From contig JAQUQY010000011.1 in assembly GCA_028715865.1 (NCBI GenBank), positions 1 through 15,319 of the forward strand: DNA of 15,319 bases, in the 5' to 3' direction. The notes under the pieces are model-generated. The model was not told where the DNA came from. It was given only the letters and a program-made list of their open reading frames with translations, and searched no databases. Below are positions 1 to 7,725 of this stretch, one piece after another; position 1 is the first letter of the stretch; every line of letters begins with the position of its first letter. Source of the stretch: Syntrophales bacterium (GTDB lineage Bacteria; Desulfobacterota; Syntrophia; Syntrophales; UBA2210). The translations under genes and the position numbers were made by a program.

Positions 1-133
1 TTTCAATATTCCGTCCCACCAGAACGCCCAACATGAAAGAAGCGAGGAACAGTATCGAAATTCCCAGCACAAGTATGACGATGCCTATTGAACCTATGTT
101 CAATTCGAAACGCTTTTTCCGCACCGCTGCCAC
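1..133 (-). CDS. N-terminal fragment of a membrane-anchored SPOR-type protein (partial)
   Basis: This reading frame runs off the left window edge, so only about 44 residues are visible. It starts at a GTG at 131-133 with a GGGAG-like ribosome binding site a few bases upstream; an in-frame stop lies further upstream at 167-169, so no longer start is likely. The visible protein has a short basic N-terminus (AAVRKKRFE), then one hydrophobic segment at about residues 11-38, ending in LGVLVGRNIE. That layout, and the place directly downstream of argS on the same strand, match the membrane-anchored SPOR-domain proteins often found after argS in Deltaproteobacteria. The SPOR domain, which binds peptidoglycan at the division septum, would lie outside the window, so the family call is inference. 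A different frame over the same bases also begins with ATG at 138-140 but makes no membrane segment. Confidence 0.6.
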   Translation of the reverse strand, partial: MAAVRKKRFELNIGSIGIVILVLGISILFLASFMLGVLVGRNIE

Positions 134-212
134 AGACCATCTCCCGTAATGATTTACTGACGAAGGTTAAGTAATGCCAGGAGAGCATTAGTTTCTGCCG
201 GCGCCCGTAAGT

Positions 213-1877
213 CTACATTCGTTCCGGCGCGGTCACTCCCAGGAATCTCAAGGCGTTTCCCAATACCAAGCCTACATTCTTTACAAGGAAAAGACGAGTC
301 CGGCTAAGTTCCGCATCGTCGCCCAAAATGCGGTTTCTATTGTAATAGCTGTGAAAGGAAGACGCAAGATCATTGCTGTAGAAGGGTATGCGATGAGGTT
401 CGAGCGAGCGGGCGCTGCCCTCGATGACGTCGGGAAACCGGTCGATGGCCTTGACAAGTTCCATCTCTTCCTCCAGCTTCAGAAGCGAAAGGTCAACATC
501 ATCATAGCCGGGAATGTCAAACCCCCGTTCCATGGCCGTTCTCATGATGCTCGCGATTCGAGCGTGGGCGTACTGGACATAATAGACCGGATTTTCATTG
601 GACTGCTTCTTGGCCAGTTCCAGGTCAAAATCCAGGTGACTGTTGGATCTTCGCATGAGGAAATTATATCTGGCCGCGTCCCGTCCCACCTCGTCGAGGA
701 CTTCCCTTAAAGTTACAAATTCACCGGCCCTGGTTGACATGGCCACGGGTATGCCGTCCCTGAGAAGATTCACCAGTTGTACCAGAATGATGTGAAGGGC
801 GGACCGCTCCCTTCCGATGGCCTGAATGCCGGCGTAAATGCGTGGGATATAGCCGTGATGGTCGGCTCCCCAGATGTCGATGACCATATCGTAGCCGCGG
901 TCAAACTTGCTCTTATGGTACCCGATGTCAGCGGCGAAGTAGGTAGGCTCTCCTGTTTCTCTCACCACCACCCGGTCCTTGTCATCGCCAAAATCGGTGG
1001 TTTTAAACCAGAGCGTATCACCCTCACGGTATACGAAGCCCTTATCCATCAGTTCTTCTATAAGCCTTGTTACGCCTTCGTTCCGGTATAGCTCTTTTTC
1101 GCTGAAATAGGAGTCGAATGTAACGCCGAAGGCTTCAAGGTCTTCCCTTATGCCTTCCATGAGGGACTCGCAGCCGTACTCGGTAAAAATAGCAAATGCA
1201 TCATCGGGTTTCCGGTGAAGGTGCTCATTACCGTCGCGGTCCCTTATTTCCCTTGCCAGGTCAGCTATATATTCCCCCTGGTAGCAATCCTGGGGGAATG
1301 CTTCCTCTTCTCCAAACAGTTCCCTGTACCTGTAATAGATTGACCTTCCCAGCAGATTCATCTGGTTTCCAGCGTCGTTTATATAGTACTCGCGGGACAC
1401 AAAATAGCCAGAGGCCTCCAGGATGCGGGCGATGACGTCTCCCGTTACGGCGCCCCTGGCATGGCCTATATGGAGGGGACCCGTGGGATTGGCGCTTACG
1501 AACTCCACCAGTACCCTTTTGCCTCCCCCGATGGAGGATTCACCGAAACGGCTTTTAAGCATGTCAGGTTCTTTCAGAAGGGTTACCCAGAAGTCCTGTC
1601 GTATGAAAAAATTAATGAAACCCGGTCCGGCTATTTCAATGCTTTCCAGCATGCTGTTGCGGTCATTTATGGAAGCTACGATGTCTTCCGCTATGGCCCT
1701 TGGCTTTTTCCTCTGTATCGAGGCAAGAGTCATTGCCACGTTGGACGCATAGTCTCCGTGTGAATCTTCACGGGGCAGATCAACTTCAATGGGGGGCAGC
1801 GTACAGGGTTTTAAAAACCCCTTTTCGATGCACCGGTTGATTGATTCTTCCAGCAAATTGGCCAGTTTCTTTTTCAT
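213..1877 (-). CDS. argS: Arginyl-tRNA synthetase
   Basis: Class I aminoacyl-tRNA synthetase that charges tRNA-Arg in the cytoplasm, 554 residues with the start chosen here, the usual length. The N-terminal Add-1 domain occupies about residues 1-110. The HIGH motif is seen as HIGH at 136-139 within SANPTGPLHIGHARGA. The KMSKS counterpart is MSTRAGEF at about 380-387, the relaxed form usual in ArgRS. The C-terminal DALR anticodon-binding domain follows from about residue 430 (YVQYAHAR) to the end, which finishes GVTAPERM. The start is set at the ATG at 1875-1877, giving MKKKLANLLEE; the frame is open for 29 more codons upstream, but that stretch does not resemble ArgRS and would run into the likely promoter. 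The gene is upstream of the SPOR-type protein with a 79-base gap, so co-transcription is possible. Confidence 0.95.
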   Translation of the reverse strand: MKKKLANLLEESINRCIEKGFLKPCTLPPIEVDLPREDSHGDYASNVAMTLASIQRKKPRAIAEDIVASINDRNSMLESIEIAGPGFINFFIRQDFWVTLLKEPDMLKSRFGESSIGGGKRVLVEFVSANPTGPLHIGHARGAVTGDVIARILEASGYFVSREYYINDAGNQMNLLGRSIYYRYRELFGEEEAFPQDCYQGEYIADLAREIRDRDGNEHLHRKPDDAFAIFTEYGCESLMEGIREDLEAFGVTFDSYFSEKELYRNEGVTRLIEELMDKGFVYREGDTLWFKTTDFGDDKDRVVVRETGEPTYFAADIGYHKSKFDRGYDMVIDIWGADHHGYIPRIYAGIQAIGRERSALHIILVQLVNLLRDGIPVAMSTRAGEFVTLREVLDEVGRDAARYNFLMRRSNSHLDFDLELAKKQSNENPVYYVQYAHARIASIMRTAMERGFDIPGYDDVDLSLLKLEEEMELVKAIDRFPDVIEGSARSLEPHRIPFYSNDLASSFHSYYNRNRILGDDAELSRTRLFLVKNVGLVLGNALRFLGVTAPERM

Positions 1878-1972
1878 ATTGTCAAATCCGCTCGGGAATG
1901 CAAAAAAAACAAAAGTCGGCGCCAGGGCCAACCGATTGTTTTGAGGTTTCAATCGGCTTTGCAAGCAGGGCG

Positions 1973-2002
1973 CTTATAATACGCTGCGGAAGGGCAAGTC
2001 AA
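1973..2002 (-). promoter_or_regulatory. Likely sigma70 promoter of argS
   Basis: On the minus strand a TTGACT box (1997-2002) is followed after 17-18 bases by TTATAA/TATAAG (1973-1979). This is about 95 bases upstream of the chosen argS start. Both boxes are close to consensus with acceptable spacing. The placement also argues against the longer upstream argS start at 1964, which would leave almost no leader. No experimental start site is available. Confidence 0.4.
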
Positions 2003-2113
2003 GGAAATTGATGCCTAAAAGGCATTAGCCCCTGGGTGGGCGTACATGGAGAATGCCGCTGGCCGTTAATGCCGTTTTTCTTTTTTATCCTGACTCTTCC
2101 TTACACAAACCAG

Positions 2114-2155
2114 AAAAACTGAAGCTCTTTCCATGATAAAGCCATGATGCTTCAG
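2114..2155 (-). terminator. Possible rho-independent terminator of the prepilin peptidase gene
   Basis: Just after the stop codon of the prepilin peptidase, reading the minus strand, CTGAAGC (2149-2155) pairs perfectly with GCTTCAG (2119-2125) and is followed at once by five Ts (2114-2118). The loop is long (23 bases), and contains a repeated ATCATGG, which makes this a weaker terminator than a compact hairpin. Its position and orientation are right for ending that transcript before argS. Confidence 0.4.
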
Positions 2156-2159
2156 GATG

Positions 2160-2924
2160 CTATCGGCCCAGCAGAAACCTCATGAAGTATTCACCGACAA
2201 AAAGATAGGACACTGCGCCAATGGAAAGAAAAGGGCCGAAGGGAATAGCGAACTTTGAGTCTTTTCCTTTCCATGCCATGACTGTAATGCCTATGACAGC
2301 GCCGGAGAGCGAAGCCGCAAGTACAATATATATAAGAGACTGCCAACCCAGGAAGGCCCCCATCATGGCAAGGAGGTTAACATCTCCGCCCCCCATTCCT
2401 TCCCGGTCCGTAAGCCACTCATAGTATACTGCCACGAAATAAAGACATCCCGCGCCTATCATAACTCCAAGGAAGGCATCAAGAGCGCCTGTTCCCATAA
2501 AAAAGACTCCCGCCATGAAGAAAAGAGGAATGCCGGGAAGTGTTATTACGTGGGGAATAATCTGGCGCCGAAGGTCGATAAAGGCTACGACGATAAGGGC
2601 TGCCGTAAAGATGAAGGAGAAAAGAAGCTGAAAGGAAAGCCCGTATTTGAAAAAGAGCAGGAGGGCCAAAAGACCCGTTAACGCCTCCACCGCGGGATAC
2701 TGGGGCGATATTTTAACGCCGCAGTGGCGGCAGGCTCCCCGAAGAATAAGGTAGCTTATAATGGGAATGTTATCTCCGTAGGATATAGGCTTTTTACAGG
2801 CGGGACAGCGGGAGGCCGGGAAAACAATGGACGCGCCCTCCGGGATTCTGAATACGCACACGTTCAGAAAGCTGCCTATGGCCGCTCCCACGACGAATAT
2901 AAAAAGAGGCATGAAAATCCACAT
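2160..2924 (-). CDS. pilD: Type IV prepilin peptidase / N-methyltransferase
   Basis: Inner-membrane bifunctional enzyme that cuts the leader of type IV pilins and type II secretion pseudopilins and methylates the new N-terminus. The 254-residue protein has the full PilD/GspO layout. Residues 1-25 form the first membrane segment with GSFLNVCVFR; a cytoplasmic loop carries two CxxC pairs (C40/C43 and C65/C68), the zinc site of the methylase domain. The peptidase domain has both catalytic aspartates: D117 in FIDLRRQIIP and D181 in GMGGGDVNL. Several hydrophobic segments follow. No pilin or secretion genes lie nearby, so the gene seems to stand alone, with its own terminator candidate. Whether it serves pili, type II secretion or both cannot be told from here. 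Confidence 0.93.
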   Translation of the reverse strand: MWIFMPLFIFVVGAAIGSFLNVCVFRIPEGASIVFPASRCPACKKPISYGDNIPIISYLILRGACRHCGVKISPQYPAVEALTGLLALLLFFKYGLSFQLLFSFIFTAALIVVAFIDLRRQIIPHVITLPGIPLFFMAGVFFMGTGALDAFLGVMIGAGCLYFVAVYYEWLTDREGMGGGDVNLLAMMGAFLGWQSLIYIVLAASLSGAVIGITVMAWKGKDSKFAIPFGPFLSIGAVSYLFVGEYFMRFLLGR

Positions 2925-3052
2925 GAGGCGTTGTCCTTTGTCTCTTCAGGCTGAAATTCAGAGCTTCCGACGGCCCCGGCCTTTTTCGGGAGTTCTTGAA
3001 TATTCAAAACGCATGGATTATATACAACCATGATCTGAACAAGTCAAAAACC

Positions 3053-3264
3053 AATTATGATGACTTCGTAAAAAGGTTACCGGATGGCGTGGCCTCCGGC
3101 ATAATAATCGGATGCTTCGTTGGGCTTCATCCTTCGTCACTGCGACGCACCATAAGTGCGACTCATTCCTCAGGGCTTTCTACGAAGCCATCGGATTCGA
3201 TCCTGATTTCCCGGGAAATCAGGATTAGATGGTTCCAGCGACTTTTTACGGAACCATCAATTAT
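3053..3264. mobile_element. MITE-like intergenic element with inverted ends
   Basis: The left end at 3060-3075 (ATGACTTCGTAAAAAG) and the reverse complement of the right end at 3242-3257 (ATGGTTCCGTAAAAAG) agree at 13 of 16 positions. Both ends are bordered by the same 7 bases, CAATTAT, at 3052-3058 and 3258-3264, which could be a target-site duplication. Inside lie a second inverted pair, GATGCTTCGT (3111-3120) with ACGAAGCCATC (3182-3192); small hairpins CCGGA/TCCGG (3080-3084/3095-3099) and CGCAC/GTGCG (3146-3150/3156-3160); and a perfect 26-bp palindrome at 3200-3225. No convincing protein is encoded. The structure fits a miniature inverted-repeat transposable element or an intergenic structured repeat. 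Copy number elsewhere in the genome cannot be seen from one window. Confidence 0.55.
3200..3225. repeat. Perfect 26-bp palindrome
   Basis: Each half (13 bases, ATCCTGATTTCCC and its complement) matches without error and there is no spacer, centred on CCCGGG at 3208-3213. It lies inside the MITE-like element near its right end. As RNA it would make a strong hairpin with a minimal loop; as DNA it could extrude a cruciform or bind a dimeric protein. There is no T tract after it on either strand, so it is not a standard terminator. Confidence 0.75.
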
Positions 3265-3391
3265 AAGGCAATAGTTGAATGCGCGAATTCAGCATTGAAA
3301 CCAAATCATCTTTTTCCTGCGAGTTTGATGGTCCGCGCGGACGGAGTGTATGGGTAAAATTACTGTCCGGAGAGAATGAAGGGGCGGCGAA
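3265..3391. other. Leader region before maf, no gene seen
   Basis: Between the MITE-like element and the maf start there is no coding frame that can be supported. A 12-bp palindrome, GTCCGCGCGGAC, sits at 3331-3342, about 50 bases before the maf start, and might be a small operator or hairpin. No convincing promoter boxes were found, although the maf-yggS transcript probably starts here or inside the element. Confidence 0.3.
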
Positions 3392-3982
3392 ATGATGGGC
3401 TCTTTCATTCTTGCTTCATTGTCACCGCGCCGCCGGGAGATGCTGGAGGGACTGGGACTGAAGTTCATCGTCATGGCAAGCGGAATCGATGAGAACCACC
3501 AGAACGGCGAGTCTCCGAAGGATCACGCCCTGAGGCTTGCCCGGGAAAAGGCGATGGCCGCGGCTGTTGACCATCCCGGGGAATGGGTTCTCGCCGCCGA
3601 CACCATCGTGGTTGTGGACGGCGAGATATTGGGCAAACCTGAGAATCCCGAGGGCGCCAGGGCTATGCTTCGAAGGCTAAGCGGAAGAGAGCACCTCGTC
3701 ATAACGGCCTTTTCAATCGCCGGAGATCAGGGAAGAAAGGAGCTCTTCGATTCCGTGGAATCTTCGGTATTATTCAGAAATCTCGATGATGATGAAATCA
3801 ACTGGTACGTGGCAACAGATGAACCTTACGACAAGGCGGGCTCATACGCCGTTCAGGGTAAGGGCGCCTGTTTCATAAGTGAAATTCGAGGTTCCGCTAC
3901 AAACGTCATCGGACTGCCGCTGGCTGAGGTTGTGGTTGCAATGAAAAAACTGAATATTCTCCGATTCCGCGGGATGGATTAG
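3392..3982 (+). CDS. maf: Maf-type nucleoside triphosphate pyrophosphatase
   Basis: House-cleaning pyrophosphatase of the Maf/Ham1 superfamily, which hydrolyses nucleoside triphosphates such as dTTP/UTP or modified pyrimidine nucleotides to monophosphates in the cytoplasm. The 196-residue length is normal. Family signatures visible are the N-terminal ILASLSPRRREML (residues 6-18), the catalytic AADTIVVVDGEILGKP block with D70, the middle RLSGREHLVITAF, and the C-terminal AGSYAVQGKGACFI and GLPL. The start is one of two adjacent ATGs (3392 or 3395). The gene is followed after 10 bases by yggS, so the two are probably one operon. Which Maf subfamily, and thus which base is preferred, is not settled by what is visible. 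Confidence 0.92.
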   Translation: MMGSFILASLSPRRREMLEGLGLKFIVMASGIDENHQNGESPKDHALRLAREKAMAAAVDHPGEWVLAADTIVVVDGEILGKPENPEGARAMLRRLSGREHLVITAFSIAGDQGRKELFDSVESSVLFRNLDDDEINWYVATDEPYDKAGSYAVQGKGACFISEIRGSATNVIGLPLAEVVVAMKKLNILRFRGMD

Positions 3983-3992
3983 GAAAAAGAAT

Positions 3993-4685
3993 ATGGCGAA
4001 CATAGAAAGTAACATAGGTCGAATAATAGAAACCATCGCCGAGGCGGCACTGCGATCCGGACGTAACCCTTCGGATGTTAGGCTCATTGCGGTGACAAAG
4101 CAGGTCGATGATGGAAGGATTATCGAGGCTTTGCAGGCTGGCATAACAATCATAGGCGAAAACTATGTCCAGGAGGCCCAGCGAAAGTTCAATGCGCTGG
4201 GAAACCGTGAACTCGAGTGGCATTTCATCGGCCATCTTCAGAGAAACAAGGCAAAGTACGCGGCACGTTTTATCGACATGATACATTCAGTTGACCGCAT
4301 TGAGGTTGCAAAGGAGATCGACCGTAGGGCAGGAGTCGAGGGACGGACCATGAAGGTTCTTATAGAAGTCAACATCTCTGGTGAAGAATCAAAAAGCGGT
4401 GCAGGGGTAAACGATGTCATGAATCTGGTGAGGGATTCATCCCTCTTGTGCAATCTATCAATAGAAGGGCTTATGACGATGCCTCCCTGGTTTTCAGATC
4501 CTGAAGATTCAAGACCCTACTTCAGGGCCTTGAGAGAACTGCGTGACCGTATCGATGAAGAAGAAATTCCGGGAGTCTCCATGAAGGAACTGTCAATGGG
4601 CATGTCCGATGATTACGCCGTCGCAGTGGAAGAAGGAGCCACAATAGTTAGAATCGGAAGGGCAATATTCGGCGAGAGGTCATGA
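3993..4685 (+). CDS. yggS: YggS/PROSC-family pyridoxal-phosphate homeostasis protein
   Basis: Small cytoplasmic PLP-binding protein (fold type III, alanine-racemase-like barrel) involved in vitamin B6 and amino-acid homeostasis; no enzymatic activity is known for the family. The 230-residue length is typical. The PLP lysine is K36 in LIAVTKQ, the same number as in the E. coli protein. Other conserved blocks are GENYVQEA (about residues 55-62), EWHFIGHLQRNKAK, IHSVDR, VNISGEESKSGAG, GLMTMPP and the C-terminal LSMGMSDDYAVAVEEGAT with VRIGRAIFG, which binds the phosphate. It follows maf by 10 bases. In many bacteria yggS lies near proC or cell-division genes; here its partner is maf. Confidence 0.94.
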   Translation: MANIESNIGRIIETIAEAALRSGRNPSDVRLIAVTKQVDDGRIIEALQAGITIIGENYVQEAQRKFNALGNRELEWHFIGHLQRNKAKYAARFIDMIHSVDRIEVAKEIDRRAGVEGRTMKVLIEVNISGEESKSGAGVNDVMNLVRDSSLLCNLSIEGLMTMPPWFSDPEDSRPYFRALRELRDRIDEEEIPGVSMKELSMGMSDDYAVAVEEGATIVRIGRAIFGERS

Positions 4686-4733
4686 AAAATATCCGGCCCC
4701 TTCAGTTAACAAAGGGCATTTCATTTCCTTCTC

Positions 4734-4763
4734 TTGACTGGTTTCGGGAATTCATACTTAAAT
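4734..4763 (+). promoter_or_regulatory. Weak candidate promoter of the acyl-CoA cluster
   Basis: TTGACT at 4734-4739 is followed 18 bases later by TTAAAT (4758-4763), about 90 bases before the racemase start. The -35 box is good, the -10 box matches the consensus at only four of six positions. The 165-base gap after yggS holds no gene, so a promoter is expected somewhere here. Confidence 0.25.
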
Positions 4764-4850
4764 TGCCATAAAACTGCGAAAAGAAATAGCCGTTCACTAG
4801 CTTATTCTATCTGTGAATCTTTATTAACCATAAATAAGGGGGGTGTGTAT

Positions 4851-6026
4851 ATGGGGCCATTAGAGGGTTTGAAGATCGTAGAGATAGCGGGCATCGGGCC
4901 AGGACCTTTTTGCGGGATGATGCTTTCAGACATGGGCGCCGAGGTTATAAGGGTGGGCCGTCTGGGAGCTTACGGGGATGTTGGGAACCCTTCGCCTTTA
5001 CCGAGGATTGCCGCGGGCGAGGACGTGCTGGCGAGGGGCAGGCGGACAATAGCCGTGGACCTGAAAAACCCCGAAGGAGCCGAGGTTGTCCTGCGGCTAT
5101 GTGAGAGGGCTGACGCTTTTATCGAGGGTTTCCGTCCCGGAGTGACTGAACGCCTCGGCATCGGGCCGCAGCATTGCATGGAACGAAACCCTAAGCTGGT
5201 TTATGGCCGAATGACGGGATGGGGCCAGGAGGGTCCGCTTGCCGGTGCCGCGGGTCATGACATCAACTATATATCCATGTCAGGGGCCTTGCACGCCATC
5301 GGCCGTAAGGGTAGCGGTCCCGTTCCTCCGCTGAACCTGGTGGGCGATTTCGGGGGCGGCGGCATGCTGCTTGCCTTCGGCATCTTGTGCGGCGTTCTGG
5401 AAGCCATGAAATCCGGCAAGGGCCAGGTGGTTGACGCTGCCATGCTGGACGGTTCGGCTGTACTGATGGCGATGTTTTTCAGCCTGCGCGAAATGGGGAT
5501 GTTTTTCGAGGAAAGGGGCGCCAATTTCCTGGACAGCGGCTCTCACTTCTACGATTCTTACGAAACAAAGGACGGCAAATGGATATCCATCGGTCCCATC
5601 GAACCGCATTTTCACGACGAATTCGTGAGGCTGGCAGGCCTGGATCCCGGGCGCTTCGATCCACAGATGGACTATTCAAGGTGGCCCGAATACAAAGAGG
5701 AAACCATAAGAGTTTTCAAAACGAAAACCAGGGACGAATGGTGCGCCATTATGGAGGGGTCCGACGCGTGCTTCGCGCCGGTGCTTTCCATCAACGAGGC
5801 TCCAGAACATCCCCACAACAGGGCCCGCAAGACTTTCGTGACAGTTGACGGAGTTCTGCAGCCCGCTCCGGCTCCCCGTTTCAGCCGCACGGTTCCGGAA
5901 ATCAGCCATGGCTTCAGGCATCCGGCTCGGGATACAGTTTCAGTGCTTTCCGATTATGGATTTTCGAATGATGAAATAACGGATCTTCTTGCCGATGGTA
6001 TCATATTCGCCGTCGAGGGTAAGTAA
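4851..6026 (+). CDS. Alpha-methylacyl-CoA racemase (family III CoA-transferase fold)
   Basis: Predicted to interconvert (2R)- and (2S)-2-methylacyl-CoA thioesters by proton exchange, a step that lets branched acyl chains enter beta-oxidation. The 391-residue protein has the CaiB/BaiF fold and, compared with the Mycobacterium tuberculosis MCR racemase as I recall it, keeps the exact spacing of the catalytic residues: H136 in GHDINY, D166 in NLVGDFGGG and E251 in GPIEP, matching H126, D156 and E241. Other shared blocks are LEGLKIVEIAGIGPGPF, ADAFIEGFRPGVTERLGIGP and the C-terminal PAPRFSRT. True CoA-transferases of the family instead use an aspartate nucleophile and lack this triad. The start is the ATG at 4851, after an AAGGGGGGTG ribosome binding site; an in-frame stretch upstream is not part of the family. 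It heads the acyl-CoA cluster. Confidence 0.88.
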   Translation: MGPLEGLKIVEIAGIGPGPFCGMMLSDMGAEVIRVGRLGAYGDVGNPSPLPRIAAGEDVLARGRRTIAVDLKNPEGAEVVLRLCERADAFIEGFRPGVTERLGIGPQHCMERNPKLVYGRMTGWGQEGPLAGAAGHDINYISMSGALHAIGRKGSGPVPPLNLVGDFGGGGMLLAFGILCGVLEAMKSGKGQVVDAAMLDGSAVLMAMFFSLREMGMFFEERGANFLDSGSHFYDSYETKDGKWISIGPIEPHFHDEFVRLAGLDPGRFDPQMDYSRWPEYKEETIRVFKTKTRDEWCAIMEGSDACFAPVLSINEAPEHPHNRARKTFVTVDGVLQPAPAPRFSRTVPEISHGFRHPARDTVSVLSDYGFSNDEITDLLADGIIFAVEGK

Positions 6027-6217
6027 TTCCTTTGGCGGGCAATCAGATAGCAAGAAACTCGTCATAAAGGCGCGGTGGACCGGCAAAGCCTCAGGGCGAT
6101 TTTATAAGAAAGTATGACGACAGGATATCAGGTACGGTTGCGCTGATATTGTGAAGGTTAACCATTTATTCTGTTATGTGTTATTTGTAAGCAATAAAGA
6201 TTGAAGGAGACTTAATC
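6027..6217. other. Intergenic gap with a 7-bp inverted repeat
   Basis: The 191-base gap between the racemase and the dehydratase-like gene holds no coding frame. An inverted repeat, ATATCAG (6125-6131) and CTGATAT (6143-6149), with an 11-base spacer lies about 70 bases before the next start; it could be an operator. A weak promoter, TTGTGA (6149-6154), 17 bases, TGTTAT (6172-6177), overlaps the end of that repeat. A separate promoter for the dehydratase-like gene is therefore possible. Confidence 0.25.
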
Positions 6218-7678
6218 ATGGCATTGAGATCTAAGAAAAGCTACATCGAAAGCATAAGGAGCCTTAAGACGGAGCTCTATTCCTACGGTGAGAAAGTCGG
6301 CGATCTATGGGAGCATCCATGTTTCAGGCCGGCCATGGATGCTATAGCGATGGTCTATGATTTTACCGAAAATGACGGGGATGACGGGTTTTTTACGACC
6401 CGCTCCCCCTTTATCGACGCAAAGGTCAGCCGTTTTCTTCATATCCACCAGACACAGGAAGATCTGAGGAGCCGTTTCAGGCTCTCACGATTCCTGGTGC
6501 ACAAGCACGGTGCTTGCATAGGCGCCCGATGCGTCGGTACAGGCGCCCTGAATTCACTATATGCCACGACCTTTGAAATGGATCGGGACCTGGGAACTGA
6601 TTACCACAGTCGTCTGCTCACGTTTCTCCGGAATGTTCAGGAAAAGGACCTGGCCGTCTCCGGGGCCATGATGGACGTCAAGGGAGACCGGGGCTTGAGT
6701 CCTCATAAACAGACTGACCCGGACCTGTATCTGCGCGTAGTCGAAGAGAGGCCTGACGGTGTTGTCGTCAGGGGCGCCAAGGCAAGCATTTCAGGGGCCG
6801 CCATATCCAACGAAATTGTGGTTATGCCCTGTACGGCCCTGAGTGAAGAAGACAAGAGTTACGCCGTAAGTTTTGCCGTCCCCAGTGACGCGAAGGGTGT
6901 TCTGCATATAGCCGAGGCGCCCGCCCCGAACATGAGGCGTCTTGTGGGCGATGAAATGGACTACGGCAACGCCATGTACGGTGTTCACGGTTCAACTCAC
7001 GTGATCTTCGACAATGTATTTGTGCCTCGGGAGCGTCTGTTCATGTGCGGAGAATACGCGTACGCCGGAAGCCTGGTGAGTCGTTTTGCCGACCTTCAGC
7101 GTCTTAACACATCAAGTTGCAAGGCCGGGCACCGGGACCTGCTCATTGGGGCCTCCGCCGTTGCCGCCGAATACAATGGAGTAGGCCGTGCCCGCCACAT
7201 CACCGAAAAGCTGGCTGAACTGTATTTCCAGAGCGAGATGTCTTTCGGCTGTGCCCTGGCATCGATCTACACAGGGGAAAAAAGCGCCTCCGGGGTATTC
7301 ATGCCCGACCAGCTTTATGTAAACATAGCCAAGCTCCAGGGCGTTAACGCGATATGGGAGGGCACTTACACGGCTGCCGACATCACCGGGGGATTAGTCT
7401 GCACACCACCCGCCGCCGCTGACTTCAGGCACGGTAAAATAGGCGATATGGTGGAAAAGTATTTCAAGGGAAAGGACGATGTTCCCACTGAGAACAGGCT
7501 TCGCATGGCCCGTCTGGTTGAGTATCTGACGGGCCAGGGCTCGGTAGTTCCCATAGAATCAACACACGGCGCCGGTTCTCCACAGGCCCAGAGAATCATC
7601 ATTCAGCAGGCCCTGGCGGAAAAAATCGATAAATTCAAAGAAGATGCCAAAATAATGGCCGGCATTAAAGGCAAATGA
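6218..7678 (+). CDS. Divergent 4-hydroxybutyryl-CoA dehydratase / HpaB-family flavoprotein
   Basis: FAD-dependent protein of the 4-hydroxyphenylacetate 3-hydroxylase (HpaB/PvcC/4-BUDH) superfamily; 486 residues, full length. It is clearly closest to 4-hydroxybutyryl-CoA dehydratase/vinylacetyl-CoA isomerase (AbfD): shared blocks include YSYGEKVGDLWEHP, VSGAMMDVKGDRGLSP, DPDLYLRVVE, VVVRGAKA, FDNVFVP and the C-terminal ESTHGAGSPQAQRI with E447 at the place of catalytic E455. But the [4Fe-4S] ligands known in the Clostridium enzyme (C99, C103, H292, C299) are only partly kept. Here C105 and C301 fit, the first cysteine (C100) is one residue off so the spacing is CxxxxC, and the histidine is replaced by Q294. 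Catalytic Y296 aligns with T298 and E257 aligns with a serine. The Shine-Dalgarno GAAGGAG precedes the ATG. The exact reaction is therefore open: an altered dehydratase, an isomerase or an acyl-CoA oxidoreductase. Alignment was done from memory. Confidence 0.8.
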   Translation: MALRSKKSYIESIRSLKTELYSYGEKVGDLWEHPCFRPAMDAIAMVYDFTENDGDDGFFTTRSPFIDAKVSRFLHIHQTQEDLRSRFRLSRFLVHKHGACIGARCVGTGALNSLYATTFEMDRDLGTDYHSRLLTFLRNVQEKDLAVSGAMMDVKGDRGLSPHKQTDPDLYLRVVEERPDGVVVRGAKASISGAAISNEIVVMPCTALSEEDKSYAVSFAVPSDAKGVLHIAEAPAPNMRRLVGDEMDYGNAMYGVHGSTHVIFDNVFVPRERLFMCGEYAYAGSLVSRFADLQRLNTSSCKAGHRDLLIGASAVAAEYNGVGRARHITEKLAELYFQSEMSFGCALASIYTGEKSASGVFMPDQLYVNIAKLQGVNAIWEGTYTAADITGGLVCTPPAAADFRHGKIGDMVEKYFKGKDDVPTENRLRMARLVEYLTGQGSVVPIESTHGAGSPQAQRIIIQQALAEKIDKFKEDAKIMAGIKGK

Positions 7679-7725
7679 TTTAATAAGTCAACAATTATAA
7701 TGTTTTGTAACGGGGGCAATCAATT

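Noticed and set aside
1878..1964. In-frame upstream extension of argS by 29 codons
   Set aside because: The added residues do not look like any ArgRS N-terminus, and the MKKKLANLLEE start gives the normal family length; the extension would start almost inside the likely promoter.
2020..2086. Hairpin GGCATT/AATGCC followed by a T-rich run on the plus strand, looking like a terminator
   Set aside because: No plus-strand gene lies upstream; it would only end an antisense transcript of argS. The stem is short with a long loop.
4734..4850. In-frame extension of the racemase gene upstream of 4851
   Set aside because: It overlaps the likely promoter, is not similar to the family, and the strong ribosome binding site is directly before 4851.
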